Of a DNA stretch of 64,000 bases, positions 9,291 to 18,969 are shown one piece after another; position 1 is the first letter of the stretch, and every line of letters starts with the position of its first letter. The notes below the pieces were generated by a model that did no database searches, had not been told where the DNA came from, and saw nothing but the letters and a program-made list of their open reading frames with translations. Where the stretch lies: the NCBI GenBank assembly GCA_963565915.1, contig OY751486.1:1922001-1986000 (forward strand). The letters are read 5' to 3'. The DNA is from Entoloma clypeatum. Lineage: Eukaryota; Basidiomycota; Agaricomycetes; Agaricales; Entolomataceae. Made by a program: the position numbers and the translations under genes.

Positions 9291-9752
9291 ACTGTGTCTC
9301 GCCCGCGACTCTGTGAAGCCCAACAACCCCGCCATGCCAACTTTTCGCAGGCAAAGATCATCTGCGCCCATGGGTGCATGCTGGCGAGCACGTTTCTGGT
9401 CATGGCGATGAAGGTTCGTCGCCCAGCTCCTCCCCAAGTCGATGGCGACGTCAAACATTGTCCTTTCAAGTCCCATTGCTGCCTGAAGATGACAACACTG
9501 GTCAGAGACAAGCTGACTAGCTCGTCTCTTTTAGAGGATGCAGGTGAGTCTTGCCTGAAACGAAGGAAGAGACGAAGTTCATCACTTTGTTTCTCACGGA
9601 TCACCATGATGGCGTTGTACAGCGCCATCCGTTTTCTGTTAGAACTACAAGCTTTTGTAGTTCTCATAGTATCTATTAATCCTTGCAGGGGCTTTCCTGC
9701 AAGGCTACCACGACTGAAGTACTGATGCTTGCTGTCTGGGATGACGACATCC

Positions 9753-9828
9753 GGGCTTCTGGTGAGGCGAATGGGTTACTGGTGAAGTCTTCAAAGAAGC
9801 GCGACATCTTGACTCGTCTGGTAGTTGC
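9753..9828 (-). repeat. 76-bp scrap of the gypsy A/B/D leader
   Basis: This stretch (GGGCTTCTGGTGAGGCG...GGTAGTTGC) matches 22,482-22,557 of copy B with one difference. It is an isolated fragment of the region between the 5' LTR and gag, joined on the left to the hairpin island and on the right to an unrelated chromovirus remnant. Confidence 0.8.
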
Positions 9829-9904
9829 CCCAAACCCGTCCGAAAGGGTACGGGGTTTTGCAGGGTGAGAAAATCTGACCCTCACCCTTCTCCAAAACCC
9901 TGAG

Positions 9905-10332
9905 GTCCATCACTATATAAAGTTGAACTGCCAAAAGCATGGCAGCACTTTGACGTTTTCCATGAATCACTCCTCACTCCTTTCACACCCGCACAATACG
10001 CTTCACAACAAAAACCACCACCACCCCCGCCTGAGGTGATTAACAGAGAAACTCAATATGAAATCGAGAAAATACTAGATTCAAGAGTCAGGGGACATGG
10101 ATTACAATACCTGGTAAAGTGGAGTGGATATCCTATTGAAGAACGCTCATGGGAACCGGCATCCACTATCAAGATTGACATGCCAATTGCAGTGGAAGAA
10201 TTCCATGTGAACCATCCATCGGCACCAAGACCAATGAACATTCGATTAAACTTCATTCCATATGAAAACCTTACCACTACCCAACAAACAACCGAGTGGG
10301 TAGAAGGAAGATGGAATGAGAGTTCATCATGA
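9905..10332 (+). pseudogene. Chromodomain 3' end of a second chromovirus pol
   Basis: From 9905 the plus strand reads YKVELPKAWQHFDVFHESLLTP, the conserved stretch after integrase, then a Pro run, then a chromodomain (YEIEKILDSRV, LQYLVKWSGYPIEERSWEPAS) and a 60-residue tail ending at TGA 10330. The frame has no stop but everything upstream is missing. The 3' LTR follows at 10,427. This is not the same family as the chromodomain pieces at 1888 or in copies A, B and D. Confidence 0.75.
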
Positions 10333-10426
10333 TGATTGTTTTCTATGTGATAATGGTGGGGCTATACAAGAATGCGAGATGGAACTTGAAGAGATTGTGA
10401 GGGCACAATCTTAAGGGGGGGGGTGA

Positions 10427-10807
10427 TGTTATGAACACTTTTCCATCTTTTCCTCTATATTATCTTATCTCTTCTTATCTTATCTGATCGTAGATAATCT
10501 CATCTTATCCAGACACATGGATGCGGCATGGTAGATGCACAGTAAAGCACAGTACTTATGCAGCCGCAGTACCTCACGGAAGATGCATGTTGAGTACCAC
10601 AACAGTAGTTTACATCAGCGGACCATGGATTGTCCTCATTTATACCACATGTTTAGTAGTAGTATATAAGGTAGATAGTTTGAATATGGAACCCCAGTCT
10701 TGAGCTGGTTTCTACCACCTCAAACCTCTTTCTTACAGTAAGTCTTTCCTCTTCCTTCCCATGTTTTCTCTCTAGCAAGAACTGGGTTTGTGTTGGCATC
10801 ACTAACA
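10427..10807 (+). repeat. 3' LTR of the second chromovirus
   Basis: 381 bp from TGTTATGAAC to CACTAACA, with TGTTA/TAACA ends. The polypurine tract AAGGGGGGGGG lies immediately before it (10,413-10,423). A TATA-like TATATAAGG near 10,666 could be its promoter. Only this end of the element is present. Confidence 0.75.
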
Positions 10808-11040
10808 ATATGGGTCACAGCAGGGGTAGATCATGTTGAAAAGAGCAGAAATGTATGTACTCATGCAGGGCACAGATCATCATTTTATGCCTTCAATGCA
10901 ATCAGGCCACCTATTTACGGCTATTCCATAGTGTAAGTAGGCCTCAGCACAATAGAAAATGGTGTACAATGTATAGATCAGATGTTGAAAAGTGGGAGAC
11001 AGGTTGCACATCCAATATATCTATTCATCATCTAGCATTA
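10808..11040. other. No feature seen
   Basis: AT-rich sequence between an LTR and an inverted-repeat element; no frame or repeat could be supported. Confidence 0.3.
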
Positions 11041-11534
11041 CACAAGACAAAATGCAAACTTTGGCCACTGCAAATGATAATGAGAAAGGGTTTGTAAAGT
11101 AGAATTTTGTAAACAAGACTTTGGCTGCACAGAAAGAAAACCTTTCTTTGCACTGAAAAATAATGCAATACTTTGAATTTGGCTATAATATTCTGAAAGA
11201 ATTTGGCATCTAAGCAATAAGATATTTTGCTGAGGGGAAAAAACATATTTCTCTGGACAAAAGTTGAAAGAGAAAGTAATGGGAAATTTGTATTTTTCAC
11301 ATTTCATTTAGGCATTAAGAATGTTCTGGTTTTGCATTTGCCATGTGTTCTGCCAAATGATTATTTTGTCAATTGTTTTCAAAACATATTAGCCAAATTC
11401 AAAGTATTGCATTATTTTTCAGTGCAAAGAAAGGTTTTCTTTCTGTGCAGCCAAAGTCTTGTTCACAAAATTTTACTTTACAAACCCTTTCTTATTATCA
11501 TTTGCAGAGGCCAAAGTTTGCATTTTGTCTTGTG
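11041..11534. mobile_element. MITE-like inverted-repeat element, TSD TTA
   Basis: Two arms of about 155 bp in inverted orientation (left from CACAAGACAAAATGC, right ending GCATTTTGTCTTGTG) flank a 190-bp middle without a coding frame. TTA stands directly outside both ends (11,038-11,040 and 11,535-11,537). A 3-bp TTA duplication fits the PIF/Harbinger group, but no transposase is present and the terminal bases are not diagnostic. Confidence 0.75.
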
Positions 11535-12618
11535 TTATTATTGTATGGTCAATAAATCTATACATAGTTGTATGGGTGTGTCAGATGTATGTCTACTCAA
11601 TACAAAAGGTTCCAAGGGAATCCATGCAATATAGAAGACTGGAGATAAGACTTTGTCCAAAATATCACTCAGAATACCACATGCATAAGAATGACAGTAT
11701 TGGCAACTGAATCATGTTCCCTACATTCCCCACTCCATGGGCCTCAAATATGCTTGTTAACTATAGTTGTTTCCTATTCCATGGGCCTCAAATATGCTTG
11801 TTCTATATAGTTGGCTATGTATGATAGAGAATCTGTATTCTGAAATAAGACATCAAAACACAACAGTGCATCACGAGTTTCCTCAAACACCAAAAGCCAT
11901 GTTTTCTTCCTTGCACCTTTCCACAACCACTTTAATCTACATGTACTGTATGTATACCATTGAAATATTGTATGTAAACCTTCTCAGACCATTCAAATTA
12001 AGTCCAATGACTTAATAGGGCAAATATGAGCAAAATAGGTGGGAGTTTGACCAAAATTTTTTTATTTCACCTTTGGATTCTCCACGTTCAGGGACTCTCA
12101 GGACACCTCCATTTTTCAAATTTGGTTCATTCCTTAGAGAGATATGACACTTTTTCTCAAATATGCACATTTGATTATTTCTATCATATCTGGACTTCTA
12201 AAAATTATACAAAATGTGTCACAAGCTAAGTACATATGCAGTCATGAGTTCTATTGCTTCAAACTATTATTAAATCATGAGGAAGGCACCGTGTGTGCCT
12301 GCGCGATGTCTTTTGTGCATTGTTTACTATTATTTGGTTCAGACCATGGGACCTCTAAAACTTGGAATCCATGGCAAAATTTGATAAAATAAATACATAC
12401 TTGATGATACAACATGCTCCCCTATCTAACTGATATAGTAGAAAAGTTTACTTGTTCCTGTGTAGAGATAATGAGGAGGATGTGCGATATTTTTGGGGAT
12501 TTGTTTACATGTATTTGACATGTGTCATGCATGTGTGTCATGCATTATGCAACATTGAACCAACACATTCACCCATTACTGACTGTGCACTGAGGAGCAC
12601 ACATGCAGAATATCATAT
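11535..12618. other. AT-rich, no gene; one short direct repeat
   Basis: No coding frame can be supported. The 23-bp sequence beginning CCATGGGCCTCAAATATGC occurs twice within 50 bp (about 11,736 and 11,780). Confidence 0.4.
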
Positions 12619-12621
12619 ACA

Positions 12622-13527
12622 CACAGCGGGACCGGACCAAAGTACCCCTCGAAAACATTGTAAACAAATAACAATCTAATATAGAATTTATTTGCTGACC
12701 ACATTGTGGGAACACAAGTAAAATCCATTTTTAATAATTATTTAATGTGCTCTGCATGTTTCCACTGAGCAAATGCAAAGGAAAATGCAAAATGTGATTG
12801 TGATGTGGCCCCGATATTTTCTTCTCTCAAATGGAGATCCCATTCAAAAATCAGACCACTTGTTTATCCTTTATGAGAACTGAGTTTGATCCCAGCTTAC
12901 ATAGCAGGAACATGCAGAACAAATTATTTATTTGATCCCTATGTTCTACCCTCATGCACAAAATTCCCATTGACAAAGAACATTTTAAAAGAAATCACAC
13001 TGAGTCCATGATGTGATTGACAACCACACTGCTGCTATATTTGAAATGTACCCATCACATCCTTTGTAGTGTTTAAAATGTTTCCTCAAACAAAGAAGAA
13101 GATTAAAAATATACAAATGGTGTGATTGCCAATCTCATAATGACTTCACCGTGATTTCTTTTAAAATGTTCTTTGTCAATGGGAATTTTGTGCATGAGGG
13201 TAGAACATAGGGATCAAATAAATAATTTGTTCTGCATGTTCCTGCTATGTAAGCTGGGATCAAACTCAGTTCTCATAAAGGATAAACAAGTGGTCTGATT
13301 TTTGAATGGGATCTCCATTTGAGAGAAGAAAATATCGGGGCCACATCACAATCACATTTTGCATTTTCCTTTGCATTTGCTCAGTGGAAACATGCAGAGC
13401 ACATTAAATAATTATTAAAAATGGATTTTACATGTGTTCCCACAATGTGGTCAGCAAATAAATTCTATATTAGATTGTTATTTGTTTACAATGTTTTTGA
13501 GGTGTACATTGGTCTGGTCCCGCTGTG
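12622..13527. mobile_element. 906-bp element made of two 377-bp inverted arms, TSD ACA
   Basis: Arms 12,622-12,998 and 13,151-13,527 are equal in length and nearly identical as inverted copies; the spacer is 152 bp. Termini are CACAGCGGGACC and GGTCCCGCTGTG. ACA flanks both ends (12,619-12,621; 13,528-13,530). CAC-type ends and a 3-bp duplication fit the CACTA (CMC/Plavaka-like) group. No transposase is encoded, so it is a non-autonomous or fold-back type element. Confidence 0.8.
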
Positions 13528-13619
13528 ACATGGATTTTAATTAATCAGTCATGAGCAGCACAAACTGGTCATAAGCATCAAAAACAGTAAAAAAACCATT
13601 ACATCAGCATGGATTAAAG

Positions 13620-14360
13620 GCTTGCTTTCACCAATGGCCTGTCACTGGTTTGTTGCTGGTCTTTTGCCTGTTTTGTTGCCGGTCTTTTGCTGGTTTTTTG
13701 CCATGGTGTCTTTTGCTGGTCAATTATATGTTGATCTGTTGTTAGCATTGTTCTTTTAATTTGCAGTGTCGCCGGCACTCAAGACTTGGTTTTGCCGGTG
13801 GCCCATTCATTCACCAGTAGCCCATTCATTCACCAATGGCCTGTCACCGGTTTGTTGCTGGTCTTTGGCCAGTTTTTTGCCATAGTGTCTTTCACCAGTC
13901 AATGATATGCCAATCTGTCATTAGCATTGTTCTTTTAATTTGCAGTGTCACCGGCACTCAAGGCTTGCTTTCGCCGGTGGCCCATTTATTCACTGATGGC
14001 CTGTCACTGGTTTGTCACCAGTTTTTTGCTGTGGTGTCTTTCACTGGTCAATGATATGCTGATCTGTCATTAGCATTGTTTTTTTAATTTGCAGTGTTGC
14101 TGGCACTCAAGACTTGGTTTCACTGGTGGCCCATCCATTTTCCGATGGCCTGTTGCAATTTGTTGCCAGGTGTGAGTTGTTGCTGGTCTATTGTTGCCGG
14201 CCCTTCGCCGTTCTGATGTTGTCGCCGGCTACATTGCATTCTGTGGCCGTTCACCATGGCAAATTCGCTGGTGCTGTAGCAAATTCGCTGCTTCCATAAT
14301 TTACCATACATTGTATGTCTTCGCTGGACCATAAATTACAATACAATGTAGGTTGAGTAT
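13620..14360 (-). repeat. Tandem array with CCGGCGA/CCGGTGA motifs
   Basis: At least three units with spacings of about 179 and 149 bp are marked by TTAGCATTGTT...TTTAATTTGCAGTG followed by a CCGGCACTCAAG-type stretch. Between 14,230 and 14,357 the minus strand carries a block starting CAACCTACATTGTATTG that also occurs at 50,714 on the plus strand, where it is likewise followed by CCGGCGACA repeats. The two places therefore hold the same repeat family in opposite orientation. Confidence 0.6.
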
Positions 14361-14625
14361 GTGCATCACCAATGAAACCTTAAGGTCGGTCAGTTCCAGC
14401 TGAGTTTGAAAGGACTTGAACAATTTTTTGTATGCATTGTTCCATACAATGCTCATCCAACGCTCCGTGCACTTGTTAACAAAGTCAAAGTTTGGGCATG
14501 GCACCACCTGAATGAACATGTAGCAATGTCCTCGATACTTGCCAAACATTCTTCATCAACAACCTCGCTGATCGCCACCTTTATTGTATCATGTATGACA
14601 CTGTAGAATAAGTATAGTCTAGGTA
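14361..14625 (-). pseudogene. Coding remnant of unknown protein
   Basis: On the minus strand two neighbouring frames look coding: DTIKVAISEVVDEECLASIE (about 14,600-14,530) and then, after a frame change, FDFVNKCTERWMSIVWNNAY and FQTQLELTDLK (about 14,490-14,370). It ends where the repeat family at 14,360 starts, as does the unrelated coding piece at 50,712. I do not recognise it; it is probably a transposon accessory gene. Confidence 0.35.
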
Positions 14626-14724
14626 TTACGCAGGTATATAAATTGGCATTTTACTGTATGCTAAATTCTTCTTGCCCTTGCAGATAATGGACCATCTAGT
14701 ATAAAGTGGCAAATTTTGAAGAAT

Positions 14725-15127
14725 TGTTATGCTTAACAAACCGTTCCAAGGTTCGGGCAGAGTATGCAGGAAAGTGGAAAGGCAAAGAGCAATGTGATTG
14801 CTAAATCTAAGGAATCTACTACAGTACAGGAGGTTTATATAGGTACTGACTATAGGCGGTAGCGGATGAGTCAGTACTGCGGAAGGCAGTGCCCATGAGT
14901 AAGGCGACTGCGGAAGGCTATGTACAATGAGTAAGCTGACTGCGGAAAGCGAGTCAGCGTGGGAGCGAAGTATACTAAAGGGGCTGACGAAGTAAAGGTA
15001 GTGAGTCAGACTGGGAATCAAAGGTTGCGAAAGTAGACATTAGACATAGTAAGCTCGTAAGAGGGCGCCGAGCCGGGCCGATAAGTAAAAGTGATGACGT
15101 CGTCTGCATATCATAGAGTCCGTAACA
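14725..15127 (-). repeat. 3' LTR of gypsy copy B
   Basis: 403 bp with TGTTATGC and CGTAACA ends; next to it on the internal side is the polypurine tract (minus strand GAAGAGGGGAACA). Confidence 0.9.
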
Positions 15128-15161
15128 TGTTCCCCTCTTCAAGCTCTGTGTCCTCACAGAG

Positions 15162-15533
15162 TCATTGTCCCCATCCCTCGTTGTTGCCGGGATCGGACCA
15201 GTTCGGACTCTCCTTGAGACTCCAATCATATATCAACTCCTCGTTGATGGCAACGGCGAGTTCGAGGCCTTTGATAGCCAGCTGAATACGTCGATTTTCG
15301 ATCACGAGGGTGCTGGTGTAATTTCCGAGGATTTGTTTCTCCTCGGGACTCGGGGCGACGGGAAGGTTGGACAGTGAGTGAAGTCGGATATTCATCTGGC
15401 GATGAAGGAGGTCAGCAAGGGAAGTTTCAAGGGCATGGATTTGGTCTCTCATGGAGAGTGCTTTGTTCATGAGGGCGGCGATGGCGGGGTTGATGTCGGT
15501 GGTGGAGGTGGAGGTAACGGTGGTGTTGGACAT
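15162..15533 (-). CDS. Extra 123-codon frame between pol and 3' LTR (copy B)
   Basis: Same length, start and stop as the frames in copies A and D, and about 95% identical in protein. It lies roughly 135 bp after the end of pol. It is open although gag and pol of this copy carry at least five nonsense codons. Predicted as a small soluble helical protein; family unknown. Confidence 0.6.
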   Translation of the reverse strand: MSNTTVTSTSTTDINPAIAALMNKALSMRDQIHALETSLADLLHRQMNIRLHSLSNLPVAPSPEEKQILGNYTSTLVIENRRIQLAIKGLELAVAINEELIYDWSLKESPNWSDPGNNEGWGQ

Positions 15534-15666
15534 GGCGGTGAGGATGGTTGAGAGATAGGAGAAGAAGGGGGAGGCTATATTGGGCAGAAAAGAGGACTAG
15601 AGCGGGAAACTCGGTGTGTGGTTGACTGATGAGGTCGATACTGTTATGGATTTCGAACACTGTCTT

Positions 15667-17346
15667 TTATTGTGGGCGAGACGGGTTCTGCCGATGGAAA
15701 TCACGGATCAAATCTTGAGCGTTCTGAACATTGGCTTGAGGTTCCCATGTGTTCTCTTCTGGACCATATCCTTCCCACTGGACGAGGTACTGGATCTTTC
15801 CACGGAACTTTCGAGAGTCTAGGATTGTGGACACATGATACTCTTCTCGTCCTTCGACGATGATTGGATCAGGGGCTGGTTTCTTCTTCTGGATGGCGTA
15901 CTTCGGGGTTTCGTAAGGTGACAACAGGGTCTCGTTAAACACAGGGTGAATCATTTTCCAAGTCTTCGGAAGATCAACAAGGTACGCGCTAGCCCCTTTC
16001 TTCTCTAGGACCTTGAATGGTCCATGTCGGAGTGCATCAAGTTTCTTCGAGGGACGGTTAGTCCTGATGTTAGTCCCTTCCAGCCACACCTTGTCTCCGA
16101 TGCGGTAGTTCCGAGAGGGACTTCATCGTGTATCAACTGTCTTCTTCATCTGATCCTGTGCCTGTTTCAGCACTGCATTGGCTTCTTCTCATGCTTGTTT
16201 GAGTTTTTCCAAGAAGCTGTTGGCAGCCAGGTTGGTGTCTTCCAACACAAGTTCTCCCTTCCAAGGATGCAAGCCATAGTTGAGGTAGAATGGTGTGTGC
16301 TTTGTCGCCTGATGTTCTTTATCATTGTACTGGAATTCAGCAATTGCAATCCACTCAGCCCAATCATCTTGTCGATGGTTGACGAAGTTTCGTAAGAACG
16401 CTTCTGTTTCCTGATGCGATCGTTCGGCCTGTCCATCAGTCTGTGGATGGTATGCGGTGGACAGGTTCCTTTTGATCCCCAACATGCGGCAAAGTATCTC
16501 CATGAACTTCGCAGCAAGCTGTGGTCCCCTGTCACTGATGATCTTTTTGGGGATCCCATGAAGCTTCCATATCTGATCCCGATAGATCTTGGCTAATCCT
16601 TCAGCCGATAATTCCACAGTTGTCGGAATGAGATGGAGCATCTTCGAATGTTTATCCATGATGACCAGAATCACATTCTTTCCCTCGGACTCTGGTATCG
16701 GTCCCACGACGTCAATCCCTATGTCTTCCCATGGATGACTTGGTGCTGCATGGGGGTGTAGCGGAGCATGTCGTTTCTGTCTGTTGATCTTGTTGCGCTG
16801 ACAGGTATCGCAACCCTTTACGTACTTCTTCACATCATGCAGGATGGTAGGCCACCAGTAGGTGCGAGTGAGGAGTTCGTGTGTCCGATACTGTCCTGGA
16901 TGTCCAGCCACTGGTGCATCGTGTGACTCAAACATCAGTTCTTGACACAGTTGTGGGTCCAGTGGAACATAGACTTGTTTGCCTGCATATGTGATGCCGT
17001 TTTCCTGTTGATACCAATGAGGATTCTTCTTTAGACCCTGGGCTACTTCTGTCTCCATGTGGTTTGAACCCTTGATGCGTGCGATCCACGGATTCTCAAT
17101 GGTTGTGACGTTTCCAATCTTGATGGAATCAGATGTTTCACCCCCTTCAAAGAATTGTTCCTCCGTGAACATCTCCATTTGTACCACATCTTCTGATTCC
17201 AATCGTTTCAAGAATAGTCCCTCCTTGAGCATTTGGTCACTGTCTTGCGGTTCGAGTTCCATTTCATACCAGGGTAAGCGCGACAGGATGTCCGCTTTTG
17301 CATTTGTCTTGCCAGGCACATGCCGTAATTCGAAGTCATAGTCTTG
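15667..17346 (-). pseudogene. pol of copy B, 3' part: linker, integrase, chromodomain
   Basis: From the mariner insertion downwards: end of RNase H (PGKTNAKADILSRLPWYE), integrase zinc finger (H-H-CDTCQR), DDE core (DVVGPIPES, ISDRGPQL, HPQTDGQAERSHQETE), GPY/F-like stretch and chromodomain (YHVSTILDSRKF...WEGYGPEENTWEPQ). Stops: TGA at 16,189-16,191 (CGA in copy A) and TGA at 16,123-16,125 (CGA in A). The codon before ANVQ is CAA here, CGA in A and TGA in D. Confidence 0.85.
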
Positions 17347-17348
17347 TA

Positions 17349-18967
17349 CAGTGCCTCACAAAACTGATTCAATGTTTGTTGCTTTTTGAATACCTTCAAG
17401 ATAACTCTGCAAAGAATACCAATTGAATTAAACCTTTGGTATATAATTGAAAGCCCTACTTCAGGGCTTTCAGAATATAAAGGAATCATATGATTTAGAT
17501 CAGAATCCATGGAGATATGATTAAATTAAATCAGCAACTCATTGAATCAGTTTTGTGAGTACCTATGGCAATTATCAGAATCAAATGCTTCACTGGTTGT
17601 ATGGTAACCAGTTGTCATGACTTACTGATGGAACTTGAATAGAACCCTGATGGGTTGTCAAGGAAAGTTGTATAAGAAGAATCCAACCTCAACAGCCTCC
17701 ATAATTAATCATGCACCCTATCTCCTCTTCCCACAAGGAAAACATTCTTTCTCTGGCCTCCAATGGTGACTCCACTCGTCATATTGCCTCTAACCTGGGT
17801 GTCAGCCAACCAACTGTCTCCAGAGTGCTTCAGAATCTTCTTCCTCATCGCAATCTCTCTTCTGGTGGTCGTCCATCCAAGCTTTCTCCCACCAACACAC
17901 AAAACATACTTTCACAAATCACCTCAGGGAGAGCCTCCAATGCTGTGCAGGCTACCAAACACATCAACACTGTCATCTCCAATCCTGTCTCCCCAGAAAC
18001 TGTGAGAAGGGTTCTCAGAAAACATGAATTCAAGGCTGTAACAAAGAAGAAAAGACCTTTCTTAAAGGCCATACATCGGAAGAGGCGGTTGGCATTTGCT
18101 ATGAAGCACAGGGAATGGACAGTGGAGGACTGGAAGAGGGTCATTTGGTCATATGAGACCAAAATCAACAGGTTTGGGTCAGATGGCAAGGAATGGGTCT
18201 GGAAAAAGAAGGGTGAGGGGCTTATTGAAAGAGAGGTTCAGGGCACAGTCAAGTTTGGGGGAGGAAATATTATGGTTTGGGGTTGTATGGGTTGGGAAGG
18301 TGTGGGGAGACTTGCAGAGGTTGAGGGGAGGATGGATGCTGATCAGTATGTGTCCATTTTGGAGGACAATTTGCTGCCCAGCATGGAGGAGAGTGGAATC
18401 TCTGAAGAGGAGATCATTTTTCAGCAGGACAATGACCCCAAGCACACCTCCAAGAAGGCCAAAAAATGGATGGACAGCAAGAATATTGCTCTGCTGGATT
18501 GGCCTGCACAGTCCCCAGACCTCAATCCTATTGAACACCTCTGGGTTCATATTAAAAGGAAGTTGAATGAATATCCAACACCACCCAAGGGAGTCTGGGA
18601 GATTTGGGACAGAGCAGCAGAGGTGTGGAATAATATAGAGCCAGAAGTGTGTCAAAACCTGATAGAAAGTATGCCAAGAAGGGTAGAGGCAGTAATCAAA
18701 GCTAAGGGGGGTAATACCAAGTACTAAAGTGTAAAATACTGTATTTATTGTACAAACTCACAAAACTGATTCAATGAGTCCCTGGAGTAATTTGATCATA
18801 TATTGATCATTCCTTATGGGAATTACATAATTACTGCAGATTCCGAGAGTCCTGAAGCAGGGCTTTTAACCAGGTACCAATACCTTCGTTTGATTGGCAT
18901 TATTTGCAGAGTTATTTTGAAGGTATTCACAAAGTAGCAAACATTGAATCAGTTTTGTGAGACACTG
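17349..18967 (+). mobile_element. Tc1/mariner copy 2, complete, inserted at TA in gypsy copy B
   Basis: 1,619 bp bounded by CAGTGCCTCACAAAAC and GTTTTGTGAGACACTG, with TA at 17,347-17,348 and 18,968-18,969. Uninterrupted copies A (4,990) and D show the empty site CTTGTAACTTC, which proves the insertion. Each end has a terminal region of about 215 bp. The sequence CTCACAAAACTGATTCAATG occurs at the outer edge, and again in inverted orientation at the inner edge (17,541-17,560 and 18,755-18,776). Confidence 0.95.
17711..18727 (+). CDS. Tc1/mariner transposase with Tyr at the first catalytic position
   Basis: 338 codons, ATG to TAA, a normal length for the family. Residues about 10-50 form a helix-turn-helix (HIASNLGVSQPTVSRVL), and a second DNA-binding segment follows with a GGRPSKLS motif. 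The catalytic part has WSYETKINRFGSDG (residue 148 is Tyr where Tc1-type transposases have Asp), QQDNDPKHTS and, 34 residues later, Glu in SPDLNPIEHLW. The domain plan is that of a cut-and-paste DD34E transposase, but the missing Asp should abolish metal binding. The other copy in the window has the same Tyr, so the change arose before both spread, or after a shared duplication. Confidence 0.85.
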   Translation: MHPISSSHKENILSLASNGDSTRHIASNLGVSQPTVSRVLQNLLPHRNLSSGGRPSKLSPTNTQNILSQITSGRASNAVQATKHINTVISNPVSPETVRRVLRKHEFKAVTKKKRPFLKAIHRKRRLAFAMKHREWTVEDWKRVIWSYETKINRFGSDGKEWVWKKKGEGLIEREVQGTVKFGGGNIMVWGCMGWEGVGRLAEVEGRMDADQYVSILEDNLLPSMEESGISEEEIIFQQDNDPKHTSKKAKKWMDSKNIALLDWPAQSPDLNPIEHLWVHIKRKLNEYPTPPKGVWEIWDRAAEVWNNIEPEVCQNLIESMPRRVEAVIKAKGGNTKY

Positions 18968-18969
18968 TA

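Larger units (their letters stand above)
7918..9752. repeat. Hairpin-dense island
   Basis: Many short inverted repeats with tiny loops follow one another. Examples, with stem length in bp: 7918-7939 (7), 7996-8011 (6), 8081-8110 (11, small bulge), 8161-8176 (6), 8344-8368 (8), 8451-8467 (6), 8775-8797 (7), 8953-8973 (9), 8990-9014 (9), 9031-9046 (7), 9086-9101 (6), 9128-9147 (9), 9165-9189 (9), 9196-9217 (7), 9248-9269 (9), 9404-9423 (9), 9498-9520 (8), 9572-9590 (7), 9608-9629 (7), 9641-9664 (10), 9681-9704 (9). Several stems include one G-T pair. No convincing protein frame covers the island. Confidence 0.75.

Noticed and set aside
9125..9667. A 180-codon frame on the minus strand in the hairpin island
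   Set aside because: It runs straight through the hairpins and the tandem duplication without conserving reading frame between the two units, so it is open by chance.
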